Below the pieces are notes generated by a model. That model saw only the letters and a program-made list of their open reading frames with translations. It was not told the DNA's origin and ran no database searches. Source: Brachynemurus nebulosus (taxonomy: Eukaryota > Arthropoda > Insecta > Neuroptera > Myrmeleontidae). From it: DNA of 64,000 nucleotides. A program made the position numbers and the translations under genes. The DNA lies in contig JAPWDM010000003.1 in the NCBI GenBank assembly GCA_035578155.1, positions 64,782,142 through 64,846,141 of the forward strand, given 5' to 3'. Every line of letters begins with the position of its first letter. Within the stretch, counting starts at the first letter, position 1. Of the stretch, positions 36,200-46,724 are shown in pieces.

Positions 36200-36855
36200 C
36201 AGGCTGAATTTTTTGAAAGTTGTCATTTTTATTACGGCTAAACTATTGGCTCAATTAAAAAATTGCTCAGATAACAGTTCAAGATATCGTCGTGGGCAAT
36301 TGATTGCTATAAGCAGAAAGTTTCCAGTTCATTCAGTTTTCGAGTAATGATACAAAGTTTTACTTTTTAAATGGAACTATACATAATTTTATTATTTTTT
36401 TTTTAAATTTATTAATTTTATGATAAATAAATAAATTCGTATCTATATAGCCTAGATTTAATCAGGATCGTTTATTTTTTTCCAAGAAACGAACCAGCAA
36501 TTAATAGACAGGGCAACAAGTAGTTTACCTTTTGAAATATAGATGTCTCGTCTCAACTTTTAACGATTTTTATATTTTTTAACAAGCAATTAAACTGTTA
36601 ATTTAATAGCTTGATCCATTATTTATTAATTCATTGAAAATTTTTTACGTTTTTTCGTTGTTTAGCCAGGAACCGTACCTATATTTTCATGTTGCCTAAG
36701 CCCAGTCGCGGCGCATACTTCAAAAAATTGATTTTTAAAAATGCAAATATTTAAGAATTTAAGATAAAGTAATGGAAATTTGAGTATTACCGGTAGTTAA
36801 TAAAGTTAATAGTTCATTCGTGATAAAAATGGCAACTCTGAAAAAACTCAGCCTG
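36200..36855. mobile_element. TIR element CAGGCTGA(A/G)TTTTTT... (656 bp)
   Basis: The left end CAGGCTGAATTTTTTGAAAG then TTGTCATTTTTATTACG pairs with the reversed right end CAGGCTGAGTTTTTTCAGAG then TTGCCATTTTTATCACG: 37-bp TIRs with about 5 mismatches. The left ~190 bp aligns with the reverse complement of 18796-18964. The flanks are TATACA and TATAAA, so a TA or TATA target is possible but not certain. The interior has no transposase. Confidence 0.8.
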
Positions 36856-36865
36856 TATAAAAGTT

Positions 36866-37600
36866 TATAAATGTATACCTATACAAGTGTACGAAATTTG
36901 CCGAAAGTGTTATATCGATCTGATTCGAAGATAATATCAGAGTGATTAATGTTTTAATAAGTATAAATACCCTTACATTTGTTAATTAAACCATTCCTAA
37001 TTAAACACGCATATTGTATCAAAAAAAAAAAAAAAATAGTTGGTCCTTCTGTCATGGTGTATTTGTACAAACTATTAATATATTATCGGAATAATACTTC
37101 TAGGTACTACTATAGTGGGCGATCTACCAACCAAACATACCCGTTAGTATTTAGGTACCGGTAGACCAGGTATTATTGTAGTTGAATCCATCTTTTTTAG
37201 GGCTCTTCTTTTCACTTTAACTAAATCGAAAATAATTACATATCATTTTTCGTTTTTGTCTTCAATCACGAATGTTCGTTCGCAGTGTTACCACACTAAA
37301 ATACGTACATAATGTATTACCAACTTATCAAATTTAAAATTCAAATGGGCTAAAAGAAAAGAAATGGATGAGAATGTCTTATTTCGGAAAAACGAGAAAA
37401 AAAGATAATTTTAAAAAAGAACTTTTGTTATGCGGTGAAAATATATTCATATTTCATCTAATTTTACTTTTTCAGTTTTTTTTTCCAGCAAAAAAAATCA
37501 GGATAAGTAATTTGAAATGAGCGACAAAAATCTATGCAGTAATTTTTTTCTAAAAATAGAAATGAAATTTGAAACATATGTTATTTTTTATTATGCATAC
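36866..37600. other. AT-rich DNA, no gene seen
   Basis: An A-run at 37021-37036. No structured repeat. Confidence 0.4.
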
Positions 37601-37602
37601 AC

Positions 37603-37910
37603 TTTCAGCATTTCAAATAAATTGAGAATTGAAGAGGTGAGTGGATGAAGGGGTTATGTAATATTTTTTTCAAAAAGTCAGTTTTTTTCAAAATTTTTAA
37701 ATATCCTATGTTGAAGTATCATATACCTACTAAAATTTGGTTTCATTACGCCTAATAGTTTTGTAGAAATTCAATAATAAATACATGCTATTGTATGGAA
37801 AATACCTATATGTAAATAAAAACTTTCAAACGCTTCTATTGTAAAATTATAAAAATGTTACATAACACCCTCATCCACTCATGTCTTCAATTTTAATAAA
37901 AAAGCTGAAA
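37603..37910. mobile_element. Foldback/TIR element, ~55-bp arms
   Basis: The left arm 37603-37661 (TTCAGC, GAATTGAAGAGGTGAGTGGA, TGAAGGGGTTATGTAA) is inverted at 37858-37910 (TTACATAACACCCTCATCCA, CTCATGTCTTCAATTTTAA, GCTGAA). The spacer is 196 bp and has no coding sequence. No clear target duplication. Confidence 0.72.
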
Positions 37911-38162
37911 TCGGCTGAGTAATGGAGATTTGGGTTAGTAGAACTATTCTGTTCAAGGGTCACAAAGAATCAAAATGCTTTTTTCATTTTTTGAAGTAGA
38001 TGCATGAAATTTTCCGAAATTTTGTTTCCAATTCACTCCAGAGGAAAAAGCTTGTATTCCAAATCACCTCCACCCACTATGATGTCATTTTGGAAAAAAG
38101 TGATTATCAAGTGGATAAATTTAAGGTACCATCACAGACAGTGTGTTTGGCCGAAAAATAGA
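37911..38162. other. AT-rich DNA, no gene seen
   Basis: Nothing recognised. Confidence 0.4.
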
Positions 38163-38897
38163 CAAATTTTCACAATTTTTTTTCGGATGGATAGGATGGG
38201 GGAATGGGGATGAATTTTTTCTTACGACTAATACCATTATTTAGCAATACAAAAATATTTTTTTTTATCCATTTTTATTTATTTTTTATAATTAATTTAA
38301 TTTTTTTTAAAAAATGGCTCAAAAAAGGGCAAAAATCGGTGCCCACGATTGCGGCCGCAGTTTGCATCCGAAAAAAAAAATAAATAGATTATAAATCTGT
38401 AGGTAAGCCGCTATGTACCTATGACAGCTTTTTTTTTCTTTTGAAATCTTCCTATTTTTTCACACGAAAAACTTTTTAAAAACACTTTTTCTAAGACACT
38501 TTTTTCAAAAAATTATAAAAATTTAAAAAAAAATACACCGACTTCTCTTTAACCGGACGACAATACCCAAACGTCGTCCGTTTAGACAATTCATATATAG
38601 GATGTTTCTCTACACAATTTATTTTTATATAAACTAGTAAAAAAAAAATTAGTAAGGTTACAGCGGTTCTGTACCGAAAGTATAGTAAAAACACAGCAGT
38701 TTTATATCAAAAATTTTACGAAAACGAAACAAAAATCGAAAATTTTTGCGTTAAATTGCCAAGCAAAAAACTGTTATTAAATAACGTAAAAGCCCCTATA
38801 CCGGAAAGCGACTTGCTAAATAGTGGTATTAATCGTAAAAAAAAATTCAATCTCGTTTTCCCATCCTATCCATCCGAAAAAAAATCGCGAAAATTTT
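38163..38897. mobile_element. Inverted-repeat-bounded unit containing a family K remnant
   Basis: TTTTTTTTCGGATGGATAGG then ATGGGGGAATGGGGATGAA at 38177-38215 is inverted by the stretch AATTCAATCTCG, TTTTCCCATCCTATCCATCC then GAAAAAAAATCGCG at 38844-38889. The arms are about 50 bp, imperfect. The enclosed ~630 bp holds the NNVKAPIPE-encoding fragment at 38625-38830. Whether the arms are transposon ends or an independent inverted duplication is unclear. Confidence 0.6.
38625..38830 (+). pseudogene. Family K protein fragment (NNVKAPIPE signature), copy 1
   Basis: I do not recognise the protein. In one frame the sequence encodes SKVTAVLYRKYSKNTAVLYQ followed by KFYENETKIENF, then VKLPSKKLLLNNVKAPIPES. 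The minus strand of 43441-43692 encodes the same residues in order with substitutions (TAVLYQKIYENGIKIENF, VKLPSQKLLLNNVKAPIPE), and reading frame is preserved between the two over ~45 codons. Two further loci (42909, 62493) keep only the VKA.PIPE end. The segment TAVLY-x-K occurs twice in this copy. There is no start codon or full domain, so it is a fragment of a mobile-element protein. Confidence 0.6.
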
Positions 38898-38901
38898 CCC
38901 T

Positions 38902-39066
38902 ATGAAAGTGACCGTCGAACAAGATATTCATGGAAAACCGTTTTTGGTGACCGTTGGCTCTGCGCAAAATTTCCAGCTGCATTCGGATCGATGGGAACTT
39001 TCGATATTTTGTTTAAAACTACAATATCGAGCCTTGTACCAAAATCCGGCTTTTTGGGAATTTTTC
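38902..39066 (+). CDS. Unassigned 55-codon frame next to family K
   Basis: Starting ATGAAAGTGACCGTCGAACA, this frame encodes MKVTVEQDIHGKPFLVTVGS, then a stretch with SDRWELSIFCLKLQY and ALYQNPAFWEFF before TGA. The mix of residues is more protein-like than the longer overlapping frame (38823-39083). It begins just outside the right arm of the inverted repeat at 38844-38897. It may be a further piece of the same mobile element. No family recognised. Confidence 0.25.
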
Positions 39067-40185
39067 TGAAAGACAATATTTAATTTATCTGAACTTTAAT
39101 AATATCACTCTTAGCAAAAAATTGATCTTCTTAAGTCTACATGATACTTTTTTACCGCTCACTCTTTCGGCTCTAAAGTATACCAATTTTTTATTTTATT
39201 TTTTGCACTTATTACAGGTGAATTTATGACACATATAATATACTTTACATTCTAAAGTATGCTCCCATATATACTGAAATATATTTCTTTTACACAAATT
39301 TCCGTAGAGGAAATTGATTTAGAAACCTATACCAACTGAATTTTAGAGCTATTAAGTAAGTATATACGACTTTTTCTTAGGGAAAAGAAAAATTTAAAAA
39401 ATAAACATTCACGAAAGAAATATTTTTTAACTTGAATTGTAGATATAGTTAAATCTGACTAAAAAGTAGTATTAACCTGAGCGATAACGCGCAATTTTGC
39501 TTACTAATATTTTAAACGAAAGTTTTTCGTTGACGTGGTTCAACTGTAAATACCAGAATATTTGGCGGGCTAAGAAAAAATTTAAAATATGGAAGGACAC
39601 ACAAATTATAAATAACAATGGTGTCCAATTTGCCGCTTGCGACTGATAGGTTGCGCACAGGCGAATTTTGGTCGTTCTCCGAAATAGAAGTATAATCTAA
39701 CATAAAAATTACATCCCAAAGATACATTTTCTTCTCTGAATGGACTATTTTTACAGGATAACTGAAAATTTTGCACACAAATTACCGAAAGTTCAACATT
39801 CATTTCATTTTTGCAGTTATCAACTTAAAAAAAAGAAAAAATTGAACCTAATGACGTCATATAGCATAAACCAATTTTCTTTAAGCTCCAAAAACCATAA
39901 TTTTGATTTTAGAAACCTTGAAACTGTTCATTGGTTTCCGATGTCGGTTTTTTAAGCCACATTTCTTGAACGAATTCGGGAAGAATTATTCACATATATT
40001 GTAAAAGGTTGAATACCACTGATTTATGTAATAACAAGATTTACTGCATAAAAAGTTTGATATCTTTCCACGAAAAATAACATTAACTATAAATATAGTC
40101 AGACTTACTTTTTACTGAAAAATTTATCTCTACAAATTCGACATTGCAGACAATCTGGCTTGCGAGCCACACATTAGAAACTTCT
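39067..40185. other. AT-rich DNA, no gene seen
   Basis: Short frames on both strands (39512-39955) show no domain. No tandem or inverted structure was detected. Confidence 0.4.
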
Positions 40186-40193
40186 GTTTGAAA

Positions 40194-41094
40194 CAGCCCC
40201 GGATTTACGATTTTTTAGAACCGGGGCAGAAACTTGAAAATAGCGCCCCCCCCTCTCCAACGTTTGACGTAAATTGTCAAAAAAACTCATAAGTATATAA
40301 GTCCTTTATAAAACTCCAATTTTTTCCGTTGCGGCAATGGTAACAATTGAGGGTCTTGTAAAGGATCAATATAGGTACAAGTGGATTTTTTATTTTAATA
40401 AATCTACTTCGAAAGCACTATAAGTTGTACAAATTTCAAATTTTTATCACCAGCCCCATCAGAGATACAGGGGCGTAAAATTCCAAAATTTGGAAAAGTC
40501 AGTTTTCGGAAGTTTGTAAAAATTAAACGGTACAAGTTTCACAATTGAAATAGTGTGTATTTGTTTCATAATGTGTAGTTGTAGCCATATACAGCTATTC
40601 TCGTAAAAAATACCAAGCGAGGTTTAAAACATTCCTTCTATAAGAAAAAAAAATGTTCAAAAAGTGATTTGATATCAAAATTTAGGTAAAGTTTTCTTAT
40701 GGAAGCGACGAAAATAGGTTAAATATGGACATCACTTAAAATAAAGAGACATTAATTACATTTAAAATGGTTTTCATTTCAACCTTTCAGGATGAACGGT
40801 TTATGAAATGTGTGCATTGGCATAAATGGCTGCAAATACAAAAATCAGCGCAAATTGGAAAACAAAAATGGCTACCAAGCTTAAACGGTTCAAGATAATT
40901 TTTTTTAAGAGTTGTTCTCAATACTTCAAATATAATAGAAACAACTGGAAGAATATTAATTTTTTCTAAAATGGTCGAGCAACAAACTTTTTTTTACACC
41001 ATTTAATATAGACCGACCTAGTATGATTTTGGCGTCCCCTAAAACTGAAGCCCGGGGCAGGGGCCCCGGTTTGCCCCCCTTAGATCCGGGCCTG
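40194..41094. mobile_element. Nonautonomous hAT transposon with perfect 8-bp duplication (901 bp)
   Basis: The left end CAGCCCCGGATTTACG is preceded by GTTTGAAA (40186-40193). The right end CTTAGATCCGGGCCTG is followed by the same GTTTGAAA (41095-41102). Reversed, the right end reads CAGGCCCGGATCTAAGG, so the TIRs match over ~15 bp, and GC-rich blocks (ACCGGGGCAG; GGGGCCCCGG) lie inside each end. CAG ends with an 8-bp target duplication are diagnostic of the hAT superfamily. The interior is AT-rich and has no transposase. The intact duplication suggests a comparatively recent insertion. Confidence 0.92.
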
Positions 41095-41102
41095 GTTTGA
41101 AA

Positions 41103-41880
41103 CAATGTGTATTTAGTTTGAGACTTAATTACTGAATCTGAATCTACACAAATAAACAAGAAAGGACTTTATTTAAAATAAACTTAACAAAATAGTAGTG
41201 TCTATGGTGCTTTTATCTCTTATTCTTGAAACTATATGTTTAAATACTCTGCATACGATATAATAATACATATCTTAAACAAAAAGGATTAAAAATGTAG
41301 TCAGAGATATACAAAGGTTTATATTATGTGTATATCTGCCCCTGTTACTAGGCTACATAATATTAACCAGCAGAATGCACTATACCGTTTTCACAGTTCT
41401 TCTAAACTTTACACGAAACCTCCACCACGACGGGATTGTTTACCTTTTTCAACGGCGAGGAGCCGTTCATATAATCTGAATTTGTGAGTCTCTAAAGAAT
41501 ATTATTCTGTCTCCATTGTATGTTTTTAGTTTAACTGTAAGTTCTTGAACTAGCCATGTTGTATTTTTTCTTTCTTTGTTAAGGATTATGTACACGAAAA
41601 TACTCTAGGTTGAATTTTTTTCTGTTACTAAAGTCACACATGTCCACTGACTCATAATAGTTCATAAATTAATTATTTGAAACACATGTTTTATGATACA
41701 ATTGATGTATTTATCTATTTTTTAATTTTTATAATGAGAATATGCTTTGATAAAAAGATTAAAAAAATTAATAAATATTTACATTAAGAAATTTTTTCAA
41801 ATCCAATTTTTTTAAATATTTTGTTCGTTTTGGTAGTATTGTTATGTAAAAAAAATGTTTTTTGCAAATAAACTCTAAAA
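41103..41880. other. AT-rich DNA, no gene seen
   Basis: Nothing recognised. Confidence 0.4.
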
Positions 41881-41964
41881 CTCTCCGTAAAAAGTCCATC
41901 CGTCAAAACGACGTCGATGTATGATTAACGTTTCTTGTAGACCAACGTATGATTCTAGGATTAA
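41880..41964 (-). mobile_element. piggyBac-like terminus next to TTAA
   Basis: Read on the minus strand from TTAA (41961-41964) the sequence is TTAATCCTAGAATCATACGT, then CGTTAATCATACATCGACGT and CGTTTTGACGG. It parallels the end at 57665 (TTAACCCTAGAATCATACGT). TTAA followed by CCCTAGAA is the hallmark of piggyBac-family ends, here with one substitution (TCCTAGAA). The other end of the element was not found. Confidence 0.6.
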
Positions 41965-42772
41965 AGAGAAACTGGGGAAGGGAATCAAATTCATGGCCTG
42001 CTTGACTGATACCTCATTTTCTGTTATCTGTCTAATACACAGACCAATGAACACTATTATATTACACAACTAGACAAAGCGTAAAGCCAGTTTGTAGGCA
42101 TTTATCTTGAAGCAGGTAATAGGGTGTGACGAATGAGATTTAAGAAATGTAATATAATGTCAATTTTTGAGCAAATCCGACTATAATTATTGCAGGACAT
42201 AATTTGTATACGCACGTATTTTAAAAATGAAGCGAATACCACTTTCTTTCTTTCAAAATTTTGCAGTTTCTTCTCAAAAAAGTAAAATTTTATTATCAAT
42301 ATTATATTTTGACAGTAATTATTTGAAAACGTTACTACGGATACAACTGGTTACTGCGTCGATTGCTATATTACAGAATACTACATATTACGTGGGAACT
42401 TGGTCGTATCTGGCTGCCCCACATATACATTTATATAATTAGTCTATATAATATAATATATAATATGTTGATTGGTCTGTGGTTTAACATGTTGATGTAA
42501 TTTGGGCTACCATATTGAAATGTTTTAAATTCTGTAGCTGCCTTTTTGCACTAATTTAATTTTGTTCTTTTTTTTTTAAAAAAAAAATATCAATTTCATA
42601 ATGAAATATTCGGAGTAGACAATGCAAAAAAATAAAAATAACAAATATGACAATTTTTCCAAGAATTATTATGGTTTATTGATGGAAAAAATAATTTTTT
42701 TGTACGTTTTTTTCAAATTTATATTCATAAGACATTTTTAAATTAAATAAACAATTTTTTGTCTACTGCATT
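41965..42772. other. AT-rich DNA, no gene seen
   Basis: Frames at 42102-42442 on both strands are AT-biased and unrecognised. Confidence 0.4.
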
Positions 42773-42798
42773 TTTATTTATTTATTTATTTATTTATT
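42773..42798 (+). repeat. (TTTA)n microsatellite
   Basis: About six TTTA units followed by a T-run. Confidence 0.9.
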
Positions 42799-42908
42799 TT
42801 TTTTTTTTTACTGATACATAAATTGAAAAAAATATAATTTTTGACTTATTAAGTTATTACATGAGAGGCTTATTTTTTATTTTATTATATTTTTTCGAAT
42901 AAATTTGT

Positions 42909-43118
42909 ACTTTACGTAAAATACCCTATATCGGAACATTCTTTTTAGGTGTGTAATTAAACTGGCTTATAAAAATTGACAAATAAATTAAACACCAAAT
43001 TTTCTTTCTTAATAAGCATGAAAGAAAGTTTTTTCAATCTAATGAATATGTTTTTAAAAAAATACAACCCAAAAATTTTTATGTATTGATGTTTTTCTTT
43101 TACAAAATGTCGACATCT
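42909..43118 (+). mobile_element. Family K 3' region, copy 2
   Basis: It opens with a frame ending YVKYPISEHSF-stop (the VKAPIPE end). It continues GGTGTGTAATTAAACTGGCT, TAATAAGCATGAAAGAAAGT, AACCCAAAAATTTTTATGTA and TTGATGTTTTTCTTTTACAA. It aligns in order with 62493-62700. The stop followed by a conserved non-coding tail looks like the 3' end of a mobile-element gene. Confidence 0.7.
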
Positions 43119-43440
43119 ATATCCAAACAGAGAAACATTAATGACACTAGAAGTTGGGAACCGATATACAAACAAACGCTTAATATGAGTAATATGACAC
43201 ATAGAGTGACATCTAGACGTTAAAGTAGAGATCATAGAATGGTTTAAGTATCAGACGTAAATAAAGGATCAAAATACTGTATTCAACAAAAATTGTTTAA
43301 CATATATATATGAATTTTGTTAATTAAGTAAGGAAATATTAAATTCGAGGTGAATTTAAATTGAAAAATAATCATTCTATTAATAATAACTTTTGTTATC
43401 AGAGGTTTCTTTCAGAAATAACTTCATTAATTTATAAATG
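43119..43440. other. AT-rich DNA, no gene seen
   Basis: Nothing recognised. Confidence 0.4.
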
Positions 43441-43692
43441 TCAAAACTCTTCGGACATATGATCGCGTTCCGGTATAGGGGCTTTTACGTTATTTAATAA
43501 CAGTTTTTGGCTTGGTAACTTAACGCGAAAATTTTCGATTTTTATTCCGTTTTCGTAAATTTTTTGATATAAAACTGCTGTGATTTTACTACTTTCGGTA
43601 CAGAACCGCTGTAACCTTACTACTTTTTTTTTACTAGTTTTTATAGATAAATTGAAAATGAAATAAAACGTTTCGTCCGAATTCAGTAACAA
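43441..43692 (-). pseudogene. Family K protein fragment, copy 3
   Basis: The minus-strand frame shares CTES(S)KITAVLYQK, KIENF, VKLPS(Q/K)KLLLNN and VKAPIPE with 38625-38830. It then diverges (RDHMSEEF, stop). The match begins near ACTAGTAAAAAAAA (minus strand) in both copies. Upstream residues (FIFNLSIKT) are specific to this copy. The conserved frame argues for former coding function; the protein is not recognised. Confidence 0.6.
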
Positions 43693-44182
43693 AATTTCGA
43701 GACAAAATCAGAACTACGTATACTTTGTAGGAATTACCAGGCTTTAAATAAATTAAACTTTAGTAATTTTTATGTAATTATTTATTAATTTGTCAATATG
43801 GCGGATCACACTGCACTTTACATGGACCCTGACTTACGAAGGTGTACAATGATGATGGATGTTGCGTATATTATGTGGTGTACGTTCTCTCTGAACTACA
43901 TAACCATTCCCCCCCCCCCTAATGGTTGTTGCCAACTTATTATTAAAATTTAGATTAACTACATGTATGCCCAAACAGTGCCACAACTTTATCAGTTATT
44001 TTTCCCAACAAATAAAATTTATTCATTTGATGCATGCTCTGGATAGTTTCGTGACTGCGTTCAATTGGAGACAAAAAAATAGGTATATTTTGAATAGGTA
44101 CGTCGTTTGAAAACGAGACAAGACATATCACCAGACTTTATACACATTATAAAGTTTACAAATAATCACAAACAAGTATAGG
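43693..44182. other. Unassigned DNA, no gene seen
   Basis: Contains a C-run (43910-43919) with ATTCCCCCCCCCC. No exon or repeat structure recognised. Confidence 0.4.
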
Positions 44183-44184
44183 TA

Positions 44185-45817
44185 GGGTAAAGTTGCCAAA
44201 TGTGTACCTACCGGCTCCTTATTTGTACCTTTTATAAAGACAATATAAAGCAATATTACGGAGTCATCTACTTGTAAACATCTAAAAGAATGTTCAAAGA
44301 AACTTTAATTCACAAAATGTCAGCACTGAATTCCAGTTATTATTTTTAAAAAGTCAAGGTGTCAATAAACTGTGTTTTCTATGTAAATTTTTAACAATTT
44401 TTGTAAGATTAATTTTAAAAAATTAAAAAAAAGTGGTTTTTGTGAAAAAACAAATGCACTTGCCAATGTTGTTTGTGTTTTCTAAATGGAAAACTACCCA
44501 TATGTATAATATGTATAATATTTTTATGTTTTAGGTTGCACAAACTAAAAAACAGATCATATAATATAGTTGAGTTTACATGTGACCATGTGTAAACTTG
44601 ACACATCACTTAATAGTTAATTACAACTTACTAAGTTATAAATTCCAATAAATTAGCTTTTGAACATGCAAAATGAATAAAAAAATATATTTAATTTGCT
44701 ATTAAATGTCCTCAAAGCTATTATAGGAAATTAATTTTGTTCAGTATCAAATTTAAAGATAATTTGGAATTGTGGCACAGTAAGAAAAAATTATTGTATC
44801 GTGTAAACTACGCTTTCAACATCAGTATAATACATATATTTGTACACAGGGACTGGGAAATTTTTTAATGTTACTTGTTTGTTTTCTTGCCTCTGGTTGT
44901 TAAGTTAGCCTTAAATTTAATAATAGTACGACTATTTGAATGTCAAACTATCTGTTTTGGTTAAAAAATTTCATTAATAGTTTTTTTTTCTGTTTTAAAA
45001 ATAGCCCCACAAAAGTGAGAATATATTTTCATAGAAATGTCAATGAAGTTTTCGACACATTAACAATAATAATGTTAATAATAATGCTTCTGTCACACAA
45101 GTAAGTTAATAGGGTCCTTCGGGCCCTAAAAAATGGTAAGTTATTTTGTGTTAGTCAGTCTTCTATAATTAAATAATATATTTAATTTATGTATTCGAGT
45201 CCATAAAACTTTTAGAAATTTGCTTTTTAGGCTTAACCTTAAATTTTAAGTCAAATATGAACTGTTTCTTAATTTGTATCGCGGAGAGTATCCTAACGTG
45301 TACATGCTAAATGTTCATATATCCATACTGAAAAAAAAAATATGAGAACCTATCGTGCTACAATTTTAACCAGCAGCCCCTATAAAAATAAATTGGAAAA
45401 TAGAAAATTAATTTTAGAGAAGAAAGCAATGAAAAAAAAATCATGACACTCCTCAGAAAAGAGTAACGAAGAGAATTGTGATTAAAACATATGAAACGGA
45501 TTGGTATTGTAGGATATATTCTGAAGAGTCAAGAACTGAAGATATGATAATGTGTAGAAAAAGTAAAGAATGGCAACATGAATCGTGTGCTGGTGTAAAA
45601 CCTGGCGAAAAAGTATTTATTTGTGGCGAATGTCGTTGAGGTACAATTTTGGTAACTATAGGTACACATTAAGAAACCAATTTCCGCAATTAGGCTTCTT
45701 GCAGCGTTTAATTTTTTATCAAATTTTATGGGAATACTGTTATTTATTAATTTTATTAATAAATAAAGTTTATATATTAAACAAATAAAAACTGATACAC
45801 ATTTGGCAACTTTACCC
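44185..45817 (+). mobile_element. Degraded Tigger/pogo-type transposon with TIRs and TA flanks (1633 bp)
   Basis: The left end GGGTAAAGTTGCCAAATGTG then TACC follows TA (44183-44184). The right end CACATTTGGCAACTTTACCC precedes TA (45818-45819). The TIRs are 20+ bp and nearly identical. Near the right end lies the C-terminal part of a pogo-type transposase, in the plus orientation. The region from 44250 to about 45330 has lost readable coding sequence, so the catalytic part is decayed or replaced. Confidence 0.82.
45339..45639 (+). pseudogene. Tigger/pogo transposase C-terminus with degraded PHD-like finger
   Basis: One frame (from about 45357) encodes ATILTSSPYKNKLENRK; LTS(S/T)PYK..LE is the linker typical of insect Tigger/CENP-B-like transposases. 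A frameshift follows, and a second frame encodes DWYCRIYSEESRTEDMIMC, then EWQHESCAGVKPGE and CGECR before TGA (45637-45639). This is the C-terminal zinc-binding module (W-x-x-C...W-x-H-x-x-C-A-G...F-x-C-x-x-C) of these transposases. Expected cysteines are lost (Y at IYS, K in CRKSK). It sits ~180 bp inside the right TIR, as expected for the 3' end of the gene. Confidence 0.72.
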
Positions 45818-45819
45818 TA

Positions 45820-46058
45820 TATGATATAAATCTTGAAGGAATAAATAATTTTCTAGTGTTGCGTGCACGTGACCCCCCGTGCTTATGACAATTTTGTGGA
45901 CAATGAAAGACGATCCGTGTTCTCCCGCCACCCCTGATGCATAGTGAACATGTACAAACTCACTGATTAACTACGAAACATGTCAGTTGTGATTTATGTT
46001 TTGAGGTACGGTGTACAGAAATTTGTTGAACATAAACGATTAGTTGAAAAATTGAAAT
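45820..46058. other. Unassigned DNA, no gene seen
   Basis: Nothing recognised. Confidence 0.4.
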
Positions 46059-46105
46059 AAAAACAAAACAAAAACAAAAACAAAAACAAAAACAAAAACA
46101 AAACA
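46059..46105 (+). repeat. (AAAAAC)n microsatellite
   Basis: About seven ACAAAAA-type units. It produces the FCFCFC run in the minus frame at 45960-46208, which is therefore not a gene. Confidence 0.92.
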
Positions 46106-46724
46106 CCAACAAAACACGAAAAAAAACAAAACAATAATTGTTCGTAACCTTTGGTTTTTTTCTGGAAGTGTTTGTTAATTTTAACTTACAACAACTTTTG
46201 AACAACAAATCTTTACTTCCGTGTATGAATATGTATTAAGATAAGAGGATATATGAAGTTTGTTCGAGTAAGTATAGGAAGATATTTTTCGTCTTGAGAA
46301 ATTTTCGGTGAATACGTATGTACATTGGTACACGTGTGTGCTCAGATGTATAAAAGTTGTGTTTGTATAGACGCCGTTTTGTCACCCTTTCACAACGAAT
46401 TGTTTGTTTATTGATTGTAGTGTTTACTCCAAAACATTCTCTAAGTATACTCGCGATAGAGATTAAGTTAGACTAGGAAAAACAATTATTGATAGATCAG
46501 TAGTAAAATTGGCATTCAATTTTGTTTCATAAAACAGTTATAGAACATAAAGCAATTTTCTCAAGCTCACAAAAAATACGCATTTCTTGCCAAAGTAATA
46601 CTTCTTTCAGTTTTGACTTTCTAAAATTTCGTAAAAATGCAATATAATATACAATTTCGTATGATTTAAGGAGATATAACTTGCTACATGGCTCGATCAT
46701 CGCACAGACAAATGAGAAACATAT
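46106..46724. other. AT-rich DNA, no gene seen
   Basis: Nothing recognised. Confidence 0.4.

Noticed and set aside
45960..46208. FCFCFC-rich minus frame
   Set aside because: It is a translation of the (AAAAAC)n microsatellite.
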